Shown piece by piece: positions 1-12,300 of a stretch of DNA of 64,000 nt. Location: contig OZ014418.1 of NCBI GenBank assembly GCA_963965975.1, positions 7,109,275-7,173,274 on the forward strand, read 5' to 3'. The position numbers and the translations under genes were made by a program. Position 1 is the stretch's first letter, and every line of letters starts with the position of its first letter. Source of the DNA: Xestospongia bergquistia. Its lineage: Eukaryota; Porifera; Demospongiae; Haplosclerida; Petrosiidae. The notes beneath the pieces are model-generated. The model worked only from the letters and a program-made list of their open reading frames with translations. It was not told where the DNA came from and did no database searches.

Positions 1-973
1 GAGATGGTATTGCACAACCATATTCATTGTCACTACACTAAAGGACAAAGTCTACAGATTTTATTATAGCAACCTTGTGTTAACAATACAGACACCACTA
101 TTTTCACACATACCAAGACACTAGGAGAAGCTATGAATATTGTTATAATGCCCTGATGCAATTACTATGATTATGAATGTTGTTAACACATTGTTAAAAA
201 ACACTTAAATAAAAACTCAATTGACTAGTATTAGTGTACAAAGTCATCACATGATGGAAATGTGATAGACAGAGGTCAAATCCTATATTGTCTGACACTA
301 TTGGTTCAAGGTAGAAATAATAGTGATATCATGTTTGGTTTGAGTTACTGTTCATGACTTATTGTTGGAACAAGTACTGTGTATGCATGAATGCCATTTT
401 AGGTAGTTATATAGTAAGTGACAATGTGTATAAAATAAATAAAATAAGGTGTTTGTTGTAGAGTGAATGAATAGATGGATGGATAGATAACTGATGAACA
501 ATGGATGGATGAATGTTTGTGTCAGTTTTCTATGAGGATGTTTAAGGTAATTCTTACTAATTTTATTTACTAGAGTGAACAAGATGACAAATCCTTTTTA
601 GTATTAGAAAGTATTGCAACAAGGCATTACTAATGGTAACATGAAGGATATTAAGGCATTACTAATGGTGACATGAAGGATATTAGGTTAAAATTAATAA
701 CGATTTGTTGAGTAGAGACTAGTAGACTGGTACAACATATTGGACATATAAAAATTGAACACCCACTTAGAGTTACAAATCTACTACTACAACTACACTT
801 TGTTAAAAAGCAATTCAATTTAATAAAAGGATTAAACTAATGATGTAACTTCTAAGTATTTTCACCAAATATAGACAGAGAGATAGAAAGGTCTTTATAG
901 TAGGTGACTGATGAGTAGTTTTCCACACACAGGATGAGGGTAATTACATTTAAATTAGTCATTGAGTACTTAC
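1..973. other. Non-coding or intronic AT-rich stretch
   Basis: I see no supported exon here. It probably belongs to the intron or 3' part of the minus-strand gene whose exons lie at 974-3597, because the last visible exon ends in a clear donor (gtaagt on the minus strand) pointing towards position 1. Short imperfect GGAT/GAAT-type repeats lie around 466-515, and a duplicated segment (aaggcattactaatgg...catgaaggatatta) lies at 622-685. Confidence 0.5.
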
Positions 974-3597
974 ATGGTTTTCTTCAGATGAATTTGTGGG
1001 TGAAGAGGCCAATGAAGTTGTCAAAAGCTCAGAGACTCTATTTCTAATTCTGTAAATAAATAAACATTTCTTAAATTTAAAATGATGTCAATATGCACTC
1101 TTATTACATCATACGCACACAATAAACTATATTAGCCAACACTGACTAAATAAAATGTACTGACATGCAAAGACCCTGTCTCTGATATAAGGCCTAACAA
1201 CTCCACAATACCTAGAGTGACATTACTTGTTACCATAGTGACATAGAGGAGCTAGACTATTAGCTAGTTGGACAAGGTCAGATTGGTTACCCACAGTAAT
1301 ACAAATTATATTGCTGTACAGACAAGAACAAAGCATGATATCAAACAAAGTTACAAATTGACTTGTTTTAAGAAGCACTGCCTTGCACACATTCTTTACC
1401 AAGACTGGGAGTTACTGTGGCAACAAAAGACCACCAGTAACTTTACATGTGATATGATACTACTGATAATACAATAGTACAAGTTAAGGACTTGTCTGAC
1501 GACTAATTACTTATTAGAACTACGATTATTAGATAGTAAGGACAACTTATTAGATAGTATGGATTACGTAACAAAGTGCGCTGTGGCAGTTACTGTGGTA
1601 ACAAAGTCATGGAACCAACATTGTTAATAATATATAGAAATGCTTTTGTAAAATGCTGACAAGATTGCAAACTGTAAGTATACATAATCAAAAGAGATAT
1701 AAATAACAGCATATAATTGTTATGGTAACAGTTTCTATAGTAAATACTACTGGAGACAATAGTCTCAGATAACAATGAAAAGGGAAGGTAAAATAACAAT
1801 TACTGATATAGCAATTGAAAGTATAGCTCTATTTTAAAAGACAGTTTATTTATCTTTTATCGCTTTTGACTTCCCTAAGCCATCTTGTCTCTAGTCTAGC
1901 TGTCTCTGGTTCTATTTTCCCCATTACAAATAGATTATGTCAATGTTTGCTTCATGTGTTGAGATCATTGAATGAGGAAGGAGATAGTTTATGAGATTAG
2001 TCATAGTGATCATTAGTTGACACTTTTATCAAAGGGTTAGACCCAGTAATATGTTAAATAATTTAGAAGTGTAACACAATAGTGATCTTTGTCATGTCAT
2101 GCTGTCTACAAACATCATGTATGAATGTGCTCACTTCAGCACTTGATTTAAAGACACATTGGCTTATTAAAGAAAATATTTAAAGAACCATTGCTAGTGT
2201 TGGAATGAATTTGGAGCATTCGATGAAGCTTTAAAAAATAGTAACATTACAAATGTTTTTTTGGAACTAGCTTTACAGCTGCCAAGCCAAGATTAGAAGC
2301 ACTTAAAAATGTTCACAAGTTTTTCACAGCCACAAACTCTTCCATTCTGTCTTTTCAATCAGTTCATATGTAAATTGTCACACATTATATCTCTTGTCTG
2401 TAACAATTTGGATACTACAATATTGGTCTTATTCATTGTGTTATTGCCACTACCCCACCTGTGTTTGTGGTCTTACATTTGTCACTTTATCCTAGACCCA
2501 GCTGGTGACAATAACATCATTACCCTTTAGAACTACAGTTAATACGGGTTATATTAATGGAAAATCGAAACAAATGCTCAACACACTGACTATTTATTTT
2601 TTGTAATAAAAATAGCTAAAAATTATTTAAACAAAATCTCATTAACAGAGAGTAGGCTATAGCTGATAACAAGATTACACCTCACTATTAAACAGCACCT
2701 GTGTCACCATTTAGCAACTTGTGCAATCTAGAAAAAACTATTCTATAACAGCTGTTGTTTGTATTAACTCCTGTGTGGTCACAACTATCACATGCCTAAT
2801 TCAGCCAAAAACAGCTCAAAGTACATTAATACATTCTCATACATAATAACCTATTACTTGTTGTCACTATGAGTTCAATGAACCTCAGTATAATAAAGGT
2901 CAAAGACTATTACCTCTCTTCATCTGTCAGGTAAGAATTAAACTCCATGCCTGAATGATCTAGTCCAATGTTCTGATGAAGTCTGTACCCTTTACTCAAC
3001 AAGGCTTGACCTTCTGAAAGGGTTTGTATAATATTGTCGTCATCATGTTCCTGTAAATTGAATAACATATTTAAGTACATTTTAGGATAAACAAGGTAGT
3101 CATGTGTTTCTCAAGTGCATTTAAAATATTATCAACTTATGAATATCAGTCAGGAAGTGGTTGATTAAACAGCTTCTTTTAAGAATGTGCTATGTCACGC
3201 AACTATACATAGATTTTGCTGATCAGAATGATTTCATTGATCAAGATAAGGCAGTAACCACAAATTGTGTAGTCAAGTGATTCAACCATAGATGGAGTTT
3301 AATGCCAAATTTTGAATAGACAAAGGATATGAGATATAACCATCTGTTATTTGATAAGGAAGCTAGTTTATTTGTTATAATTAAAAATATCACCTCACAT
3401 TGATTGACCAGAACAGAATTAAGGGGTAGGATCAGTGTTATTACAACATAGTGTTAAAAGCATTGATGTTTTTTCCATAAATAGTTAGTATACATAATAT
3501 GTTATTCATTCACCATTATTTCTAATGTAATTCCTCTTTCAATTGCCGACTTGGGAATTCCCTCTTGGCTGTCGTTGCTCTGTCCATTTTCGTTCAT
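974..3597 (-). CDS. Unrecognised gene, first three coding exons (5' part)
   Basis: Three minus-strand exons join in one frame: 3514-3597 (starts ATG, reads MNENGQSNDSQEG...), 2914-3050 (EHDDDNIIQTLSEGQALL...) and 974-1049 (RIRNRVSELL...). The acceptors are ctcctttacag before the start-bearing segment, aatttacag and tttatttacag. The donors are gtgaat, gtaata and gtaagt, and the exon phases 0, 2 and 0 fit exactly. That gives about 99 residues of an acidic, hydrophilic, helix-prone protein with no motif I recognise. The gene runs on past the left edge. It lies 460 bp downstream of the IRF2BP-like stop in the same orientation. The exon chain is good evidence for a real gene; its function is unknown. 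Confidence 0.5.
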
Positions 3598-4060
3598 AAT
3601 ATTGTGTACTCTGTAAAGGAGGACAAACGAAACAGTTAGTCTAAAATAATATATTTTCAGTGACACCCACTTAAATTTTGAATTTTAGTGGGTGGGCGGA
3701 TTATAATTATTATATAAGATGAGGTAATTCAAGTATGATTTGATTGGTTGATTTTTTTTTGTAAATTTGAAATACCAGTGTCTTAAGAGTGATATTGAAA
3801 CAAAAAGTAACGATTTATAAATATAATTTTATAATATAATATTAATATAACAACATAAAAATGATATCTACATTGTAAGAACTAGAGTGAGGAAAGTAAA
3901 TGTTGAATCAACTGAGAAATGAATAAAAAATGTAAACATTTAAAGAGACAAGAAAGAGAAAGAAAGAGGCAAAGAATCAAAGAGGACAGACTGTACTATG
4001 CAAAAAGAACAAGAAAAACAAAGAATGGATCCTTGAAATATTAAAATTATTAATAGTTTT
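3598..4060. other. Intergenic spacer between the IRF2BP-like stop and the next minus-strand gene
   Basis: This is AT-rich sequence with no exon that I can support. It must hold the 3' UTR and polyadenylation region of the IRF2BP-like gene and the promoter or 5' UTR of the gene starting at 3597. An acceptor-like cttttacag (minus strand) sits just before the ATG at 3597, so a 5' UTR exon is possible. Confidence 0.4.
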
Positions 4061-5521
4061 TTAACACTCAGACTTTAAAATTGTTGTGATTTCTTGTTCC
4101 ATAAATGCCCAAGGTGTCGTACTACCTTGAACTAAACATTTCAGTCCACTTGGACAATAGACATCTTTGGAGTTAGACATTTGTTGCTTAATACTGTCCC
4201 GAGAGCATGAGAAACAAAATTTATGCATCGCCATTGATGGACATTGTACAAATCTGGTGTCATCAAGTGCTTTGTGACAGAGCAAACACTCCATTGCTTC
4301 AGCAGTTTTCTTATCATGAGGAGAGTGTGGACTGGAAGCTCCATTGGTTCGTGGGGAGCCATTACTTTCTGAGGGGGAAGATGGGTTTTCGCCTACAGGT
4401 GAAGGAACATGATTATCATCTGTTCCATCTTCTGTTGGTTTGCCTTTCTTTGTTTCAGTTTCTTCCTCGTTTGATGAGCGCCTTTTTCTGTTAAGTAAGT
4501 TGTTTTTTAGAAAACCGCGGGTGGAGCTCATGTTTGCTGGTGGAATGTTGGGGTGTTTGGGGTCAACGTATGGCAGAGGGAGGAGGTCTTTTTTGACGGG
4601 TCCACGGAAAAATCGAACTTCTTCTGTTAGCAATTCGCCTAGAACGCGCCATTCTTCATCTCCATGAGTTTTTTCGAATTCCAAATCTTTGTATCCATTC
4701 GAAGAAGCTCCTCGAAAGCCTCCACCAATACCAAGTCTTTCTCTGAACTCACCATACATTTGTCTCCCTGCTCCAGATGCACTTTGAAACACAGTGCCTG
4801 AGCCTATAGGATACTCGACAAAAACTTTCAGCTCATAGTCCGACCCTCTGCAAACAGCATCAAAAGCGATAACTCTTCCCATCAGAGAATGATCCTTAGA
4901 GAAGCGAACTCGAAATGGAGGAGATTTGCTGAGAATGTTGAGCGTATCTTGTATTTGCGCGAACCGTTGAGTTGTTTCTTGTTGCGGATGGACTTCCATT
5001 GGAATGCTTTTGTGCATAGGGAAAGCAATTCTAGCTGGAGCTGTAGTTGTGGGTACCATTGCTTGAGTATGTGCGAGAGGACCCAAACTAGCAGCTGCTT
5101 GAGTAGGAAAAGCAAAAGCTTGCTGTTTTCCTGCACTAGTCACTACAACTTTACTTCCATTGATCTGTCTTGCAGTTGGAATGACGTGATATCCAGTAGG
5201 GGAATGAGTTGCTATTGGTCTTGCAGGAGCTGTCAGTGCTAAGGGGATTTCGTGTGGGCTTCTAGAACCATGTTCTTGACCACTGTGCGACGGTTGATGA
5301 TGGTGATGCTGTGAATCAAACGATCTTCTCATCTGTCTGGCTTTGTCGATCACTTCAGAAATGCGATCGATTCCCTCGTAGTTGCAGCAGGCTCTGCAGA
5401 CAGGCTCTGGAAAGTCGTATATCATGGCCCAAGGCCCTCGAGGCACCTCGCAAAGAAAGCACTTAAGTCTCCCCATAGGACTTGTTGCTCCAGGATTGCT
5501 TATAGAGCCAGGAGTAGCCAT
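4061..5521 (-). CDS. IRF2BPL: Interferon regulatory factor 2-binding protein-like (IRF2BP family)
   Basis: A single uninterrupted ORF of 486 codons encodes both signature ends of the IRF2BP family. Near the N-terminus is the IRF2BP zinc finger ([17 protein letters not shown], then [11 protein letters not shown], about residues 21-50). The C-terminus carries a C3HC4 RING ([37 protein letters not shown]) followed by [10 protein letters not shown] conserved middle block ([20 protein letters not shown] and VEYPIGSG) also matches the family. Linkers are rich in Ser, Pro, His and Gln. In vertebrates these nuclear proteins act as transcriptional corepressors, and some have E3 ligase activity. The coding region has no intron, unlike most genes in this window. 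Vertebrates have three paralogues, so the symbol marks the family rather than one-to-one orthology. Confidence 0.93.
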   Translation of the reverse strand: MATPGSISNPGATSPMGRLKCFLCEVPRGPWAMIYDFPEPVCRACCNYEGIDRISEVIDKARQMRRSFDSQHHHHQPSHSGQEHGSRSPHEIPLALTAPARPIATHSPTGYHVIPTARQINGSKVVVTSAGKQQAFAFPTQAAASLGPLAHTQAMVPTTTAPARIAFPMHKSIPMEVHPQQETTQRFAQIQDTLNILSKSPPFRVRFSKDHSLMGRVIAFDAVCRGSDYELKVFVEYPIGSGTVFQSASGAGRQMYGEFRERLGIGGGFRGASSNGYKDLEFEKTHGDEEWRVLGELLTEEVRFFRGPVKKDLLPLPYVDPKHPNIPPANMSSTRGFLKNNLLNRKRRSSNEEETETKKGKPTEDGTDDNHVPSPVGENPSSPSESNGSPRTNGASSPHSPHDKKTAEAMECLLCHKALDDTRFVQCPSMAMHKFCFSCSRDSIKQQMSNSKDVYCPSGLKCLVQGSTTPWAFMEQEITTILKSEC

Positions 5522-5805
5522 TGTAGTGGGAATTCGATAACTTTGAACTAAAGCCAGCTTTGATTTATCCGTGAGCTTGGTTTGTACAAAGAAATTGCTT
5601 TCTAACTTAGGTTATAGTAAATAGCGCTGTTTTCAACAATGAACTTTACAATTCAATTGTCAAATGATGAAAAATGTTGCGTTTTTATAACAAAAAAGTA
5701 GAAAACCGCCCACGCTATCATTCCATACGTGCCGCCGACAGACGTGTTCATATTAAAATTATTTTTTCAAAGTGGAACAGGAAGTTTCATCTATGACAAA
5801 TGTAC
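5522..5805. promoter_or_regulatory. Upstream region of the IRF2BP-like gene
   Basis: This 284-bp gap between the IRF2BP-like ATG and the putative stop of the next minus-strand gene contains a small GC-richer patch (around 5700-5750, ccgcccacgc and gccgccgac) typical of a compact promoter. No TATA-type core can be assigned with certainty. The call rests on position. Confidence 0.35.
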
Positions 5806-7178
5806 CTATTGTATCACTGACCTGAATGATCTCAGTTCAGGATATGGGGGAGTCTAGAAATTATAATAAAAATAAAAAATGATGTAATTGACAATAGACA
5901 ACATACATCTTCACTTTGACAAGAAGTATATTCTGATGTAATGTCCTTTTTGCTTTTGTTCTTCAATGACCTCTGATCGACTTCAATTTCCTTCCATAAA
6001 GAATGAGAAAATTAAGACTAAAAATACATTTTTATATTGATCAAGACTATGATGCTGTTGCCATGGTCACCAAATACTATTTAAATTAACTTCTACACAA
6101 AAGCAATGTTTAAAGGTGTCATGTTAATTACGTTAATGAAAAGTACCATAATTGTCACATTGCCAAGAATATAGCACCTTCTTTAAGACATTAGCAAGTG
6201 TATTTATTTGACAATTTACTCCAGTAGGTGAAAAATCACTAAAGTATGACGCAAAATTACTTTAAACCACACTTCCCTCCTCTCATGAGAAAAATGTGAC
6301 AGACATACCTTCTTCACTACTTAATTTACACAACAATACAATATATTGTAGTTAGTTTTTGGCTAACCCTAACTTGAATGAGATGGCTTATGTTACAGAG
6401 TAGGATAAGTGAACAATATGTATTATCTTACAGGGAGTGCGAATAGCTAAGACACTCATATTTATAATAGAGTAATTTTAATATAGTGACAGACTAATTT
6501 TAATGTGATTTTAATTGTCTGATACGCAGGAGATGAGACAGGAAGTGGTTAAGCCCTGAAAACAATTTAGGTTATAAAAAATTATAACTTTTTGCACTAA
6601 TTTTGAAACTTCAAATAGATTTATATATTAAAAGACACTCTTCTAATATAATATTCTAATTAAGTTGTGTGTTTGTAGAAGAAAAAGATTCCAATGAAGC
6701 GACCAGTCAGTCAGTATATGTGAATCCATATAACATATGTCAATGATATCAGGTATTTTAAACTACCTGTGTATGTCAAGTGTATGTAAATATTGAAGCC
6801 TCACCGATTGGTCAAGTCTCTTTTGGACAGTAATATCAGATTGATGAAGGCTAGCTTCAATTCCAGATTTAGTAAAGGGTTTTCCCTTGTGTTCAGTATG
6901 CATCAGGTTCTTTGGGTAACTCGTATTTGGGGGTGTTGAAATGTTTAGTACATCCTGTATTAATTATAACATGGTCTTAAAAGGCTATGATGTGAAATAT
7001 TGTTGACCTCTATATCCTGAGATTTCTCATCTCTCATCCAAATTTGTTGGATTTCTGGTCTTTTATGTTTGTAATCAAAGTGGGAGGTAGACATTAGAGA
7101 TTTTTTATCAGGTATTTGACCATATTGGGACCAGGAACAACATGCATCAACATTAGTGTCAGCATGACTGAGATCTTC
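5806..7178 (-). CDS. Unrecognised gene, 3' exons
   Basis: Four consecutive minus-strand segments, all phase 0, join without a stop: 7008-7178 (EDLSHADTNVDACC...), 6805-6954 (DVLNISTPPNTSYPKN...), 5907-5990 (EIEVDQRSLKNKSKK...) and 5806-5853 (TPPYPELRSFRSVIQ, then TAG). Acceptors are caacag, taatacag, atggaag and tttctag; donors are gtcaac, gtgagg and gtatgt. The product is polar, low in complexity and rich in Ser, Lys and Asp, with no domain I can name. More 5' exons probably exist; candidates lie at 7620-8275, but I could not join them in phase. The gene ends about 285 bp upstream of the IRF2BP-like start codon. Confidence 0.4.
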
Positions 7179-7614
7179 CTGTTGTATAACAAATAGGAAA
7201 TAAAGAATGACTACTGACAATTTTACACTAGAATGATTCATAGGTACTGTAACCATAGTGATTATGATGCATAAACCTCAAAATAATCCACTATTTGTCA
7301 TCAAATTTAGTGTACATTCCTAAAATAACACACTCTACTTGGAAGTCGTTATGTTATATAACTTTCCTTTTGATTTATATTAGTATTCCATAAATGGTGT
7401 TGAGCATTGATGAAGACAATAGAGAATGAATTGAGGTTATACATGTATTACTATTGACAATTAAGCCATCATTTGTCATGATTGACTTCATTTGTTTATA
7501 AGAATGACAAGGAAAAAGAGAGGAATGTCACATGTCCTAATTAAGGAAATTATACAACAATAGAAGTTGTTTCAATAAATAATTATAGCAAATTTGTCTG
7601 CTTACAATCTCTAC

Positions 7615-8272
7615 ATATTGAATTTACACTTGTTAATAAATCGAACAAGGGGTGATCTCGATGTCGAAAGAATGCGGAACAGTGTCCGCCAAAACCGTCA
7701 AAGACGGGGAAAGGAATTATTTGTTGTCTAAAGATACATTAACTCGAGTCAAAACTTTGCGGACTAAAGCTTCATTTTTGGTCTAATAACGGAAAATACA
7801 ATTAAATAGTACTGTCTATATACTGATAATAATATTAATTGATGCTACCTTTCTTTAAAAAGCATTATTTTAATTCAATAGCTACACACCTCATCCGCCA
7901 GTCTAATTAGGTTTTAAGACAAAAGAGTCACCGCTCCTGGATCTTGGCTCATTTCGTCTATAACACACAATGATTTCATTGGGTTTCTAACATTGTTAGA
8001 GAGTAATAGTTTACATAACAATTTGACCGATTGTCTGAGGTGGTTAGATAAAGGACAGGAAGTGATCAGGACAGACCTCAGACAGACTGCAATCAAAGAG
8101 AGGAGGGCTACCACCTACTCACCTTGCCTTTTCCCATAGATTTAGAAGCCAGAAATGGTGATGTTATTTTGAAGTGTTGTTCTAAAGAACGAAGAGTAGG
8201 AGTATGTCTATAATACATATATTGACAAATTGATGCAATTAAACTACATTTTGCACGCATGCCTACTATAAA
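7615..8272 (-). other. Candidate upstream exons with unresolved phase
   Basis: Three minus-strand open segments look like exons. One, around 8140-8270, has a ttgtttatagtag acceptor and a gtgagt donor and encodes LRSLEQHFKITSPFLASKS. A second, around 7917-8080, reads LRQSVKLLCKLLLSNNVRN. A third, around 7615-7725, has a tatctttag acceptor and a gtaagc donor and reads PFPVFDGFGGHCSAFFRHRD. The third superficially recalls the VFDGHGG motif of PP2C phosphatases, but Phe replaces His and nothing else of that fold is visible. An in-frame TAA near 7914-7916 separates the second segment from a possible continuation. They may be 5' exons of the gene at 5806-7178. Confidence 0.25.
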
Positions 8273-8299
8273 CAAAATTAAGTTTGCTACACACATTCA

Positions 8300-9206
8300 T
8301 TCACTCTCCTCCAGTGAATAACAACAAAGTAAAATAAAAAGAATATTTGTTAATTTGTTATGTTGATCAATCTAACCTCAGTTTTCATTAAGGAGTAATT
8401 TGAGGTTGAAGTTGTAACAAATTGTTACTAAATGTACCAATTATCCAATAACTATTCATATATACATTGAATCTCTTGTGACAACGACAGTATAAAATGT
8501 TAATATATAATAGTAAGTCAAGCAAGCCTTAAACATCTGTTGTGTAACTGTAACTGCTGATATGTAATCATACCTACTAGCAGATATACAAAATGATTTA
8601 TTGTTTTGATATAATATCTCATCTTAATCGTATGCAAAGTGAACAATATGTTTACGCCATACAAATATACCGGCCTTGATTTCAAAATATGTCTTATATA
8701 TACAAGTTAACATACACATCTTCTAACAACAAACAGTCATTGCCATCTGTTTGATAATGCAAGCATGGTTTTGAATTCTCTTACTTGTCTATTCTATATG
8801 TACCTAGATAAACAGTAAAAGGGCTATGTCTTATATGATATCCCATTGTTAATACTAATGGTGGTAGCACTCCTTAAAATAACATAGAATTTATCACTAT
8901 TGATTAATCCATATTGTTTGACTGTCTCACCATTGTTTGTTGTATGCTCATTGTTCTGATTGTTTGGTTTATTCTGTGATAACATCTTTATTATTTGACT
9001 ATGAAGAAAACAAAAATAAACAAAAACTTGTCTTTATTATTTAAACAAAATGATAAATACCATAGAAACAAAGATGCTGATAAATACCATAGAAACAAAG
9101 ATGCAGTAAAAAGTGTAGACTATATCAAAAATTTTATATAATTATTATCAGTAAATTATCAGTAAACTATCATCAGTAAATTATCAGTAAATTATCAGTA
9201 AACTAT
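8300..9206. other. Gene-free AT-rich region
   Basis: No exon can be supported. On the minus strand an AATAAA (the complement of gtctttatt near 9033) lies about 170 bp beyond the stop at 9207 and could be the polyadenylation signal of that terminal exon. A short tandem array of ataaataccatagaaacaaagatgc occurs around 9051-9105. Confidence 0.4.
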
Positions 9207-9207
9207 C
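9128..9207. repeat. Short tandem repeat (attatcagtaaa units)
   Basis: About 12-bp imperfect units, attatcagtaaa or actatcagtaaa, run in tandem just beyond the stop codon of the exon at 9207-9310, in its presumed 3' UTR. Confidence 0.7.
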
Positions 9208-9310
9208 TAAGACAATCCATTATGCTTCACTAACCCTGGTTGATTGTATTTATCAGGTAGCATATCAGTAGCAGCTGGTGTCTCAACAATAACACCATTG
9301 TCAGACATAC
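9207..9310 (-). CDS. Putative terminal exon of an unrecognised minus-strand gene
   Basis: After an aaccacag acceptor, 33 codons read GMSDNGVIVETPAATDML... and end in TAG. The exon begins with two bases of a split codon, which fits the one-base remainder of the exon at 23157-23662. The two could therefore be joined across an intron of about 13.8 kb that holds the minisatellite arrays. That link is inference: the phase match has a one-in-three chance of being accidental. An AATAAA follows on the minus strand. The function is unknown. Confidence 0.35.
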
Positions 9311-12300
9311 CTGTGGTTAAAACATGCAAACAAAGAAAGAAGGAGTAAGTAGGAGGACAAAAGAAAAACTAAAAGAGTGACAAAGAGAGGAGGATGTATT
9401 CAAATGTAACATGATCGTGTGGGTTGTGAGGTAATGACTATATAGAATGGCCGCATGTGGTTGTTAGGTACGACCAGTAACAAACACTTGTTGGATTACT
9501 GTCTTTCTTTGAGGTAAATTAAAGTGTAAACAATAAACCACAAGAACAGAGTCACTGACTGTGTGGGCCAGAAATGTAGCAGAGAATAATACACATGCAG
9601 ATACACACATACGCTATTCAAAAGTGATTAACAATAGTTGTGGTTATCTGATCCATAGTGGTATAGCCAGTTACCTTACTATGAACGAGACATAAAGTTC
9701 CATTTAATTTAATTAATCAATACACACACAGGTAAACTCCCAAACCTTTAGAGTGCTTGAGAATAAATGTTAAACTTGACTATAGTTGAGTTCTATTATT
9801 TCATTATCTCATTATTTGAAACCGCATTGATTCAATGTCATAGTACACACACACACATAACTTAGTTTTAATATTCTATTTTTAATCTGTTGTACTACAT
9901 GGATAGTAATTATAACTTGAAGTCAAAAATGTGAGTGGTCTCAATGACAGATGCTTGCTATGTTGATATTTGGAGTACTAACTCAATTGTTCCACATCAT
10001 ACTCTAGGAAGCAATGTAATTAGAGACAAAAAAGTAGATTAGCATCTCAAGAATTGGGCAAACATAGAAATGGAAGCCGTACAATAGATTGGGAATTGGT
10101 TACTGCAACAACGTTGTTAAGGGCTATTCCGGGAATAAATTGCATCAATATTTCCTGGAATTTTAATTCTTTAGATAGTGTCCAAGTTGAAACTTTATTC
10201 AACGTAAGTAGGAATATGAAAGTTTTCATTATATATATAAAAGGAATTTGAATTAAATTGTAAAGAGAACGTCTGAATGGTTTGAATGGATTGACAGATG
10301 GATGAATAGATGGATGAATGGACAGACGGATAAGGGGATACACAGTATAGAATAAGAGGATTATGTTAACATGATGAATGGAATGGATAAACAGACTTGT
10401 AGACAAGCAGGCAGGCAACAGACAATATTACATTAAGTGGGTGTACATTATAATTGCTGATCTTAATAAAAATGTGTGTGGTAATAGAGTAAAAAACAGT
10501 TTGATAATAATATCAGTAAACACAGAACAGCTGTATATAACTATTGTTCAATAATGAACTCAATGATGACATCACATATAGTTTATTTAGTATTGTTAGT
10601 TTAATTGTTAACAATAGTTGTACAATCTTGTGTAAAACTGCTGAGTAGTAGTAAAGTCAATAGCAAGCCAACTACAATAAATCAGGAGTACACACACTAA
10701 CTATATACAGGTGTTATGAGTGTGTATGTCTACTTAAAATGGTTATAATCAGGATGAGTTAAGTGGTGTTGTGGTCATAATAAGACCGATCTATTACATT
10801 TGGTCTAAAAAGGCGCCATATATTCAATTAGATAATGCAACCTTTAATGTAGTATTGTTTGTTTCTTAGCAACATTATGACGCAACTATGTACAACCTTT
10901 AATATTTGCTAGCTATGATGTGATGCGTAAACATATAGTCTGAATAAAGGTACTACTTCAAAGCATAAATAATTATCACGAATTGGATAACGATAGGCAG
11001 ACAAGAGACAAATTTTATGCACAAAACATAAGTTCGTACGTTATAAAGTGTTGTATACAATTAATTCATTTGTTGACCATATTTGGTCGTATCGAGCTAG
11101 CTATCATTAAGATGAATTAAATAATAACAACATTACTTGTGTCTTGTGACAATGATATCTAAAACAGGTGCTAACGGCTATAAACGTCATGTGACAATAG
11201 AAAAGTTAAAATCAAACACTAAATATAAATTTAGATATCAATCTTCTCAAATTTTAAATTCAAAATTCTAATATTGTGTTAGAGATATTCACGACATGAT
11301 ATTGTTTGAATGTGCTTTTAAATATTAAATTTCATTATCAAGAAAATCGTCAACTTATGATAAATTAATTTATTGACAAAATGTCTCTTTCTCAGAATGC
11401 AGTCCTATATATTCATCATTACAGACTAAGTACTGATGATCTAAATTCAGATTTTACTACTTCAAATATTTTGTGTAATACAGTGGTCTAGTACATTAAA
11501 TTGTGGTCAATCTTATTTCCTTCAGTTCTAAGAAACACTAAGTTCCTCCTTACAATGTATGTATGTGCATGCATGCTTTGATCTAAAAGTATTCACCTTT
11601 AGACGCTATTACACAAAAAATTTGAATCAATCTAGACATAACTCATTAGTATAATATGTCACTATTTCATTTAACATAGTTTCAACTATCAAGCAGATGT
11701 TCAAAGACAAGTCATGACAGATGTAACCTACTGGTTTTGAGTAAGGGGAAGTAGTAAAATTTGTTCTGCTTGTTCAGATTAAGTGTATACTGACAAGCAA
11801 CACTCCAATAACATTACAACCCTCCTGACCATTTCTCCATCACTCCAACTCTCAAATAAAAAAGACAGACAATTACTTGGAAAACATACATTCATATCAC
11901 CCACACACTGACTATTCTAAGCTTCAGTATACATAACTCCCTAGGAATCTTTGCAAACATTTTGTAATGCATACGACAAACAAAAATGATTTTCTAAACA
12001 TCTGATACAATTTCTATAACTTCACCGCTAACAGTACTAAATTAAGTAATATTGGATAAACAGGAAGTTTGTAGACTCAGATATAAGAGTAAACAAACCA
12101 TACTAAGAAATGAATATAAGGAAAATATTTTAAATTGTCAACAATTTACTACTACATATAGTGTGTATGTTACAATAATTACTTAAACAATGTATTTGTT
12201 TGTGCTTTCCAGAAGTTGAATACATTCTCCAAGAACTATATAAGCATAAATTGGCATTTCTATATTGCAGCTGTCAAACTTGACAGTTTAATGTAATAAT

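Noticed and set aside
7660-7785. 41-codon plus-strand ORF starting MSKECGTVSAKT
   Set aside because: The opposite strand has flanking acceptor and donor sites and a more protein-like reading, so the plus-strand ORF is probably a shadow.
10047-10418. Minus-strand ORF of 123 codons
   Set aside because: The upstream half is low-complexity translation of GGAT-type repeats. The plus strand over the same place has a better donor (gtaagt at 10204) and an open segment, but even that could not be linked to other exons.
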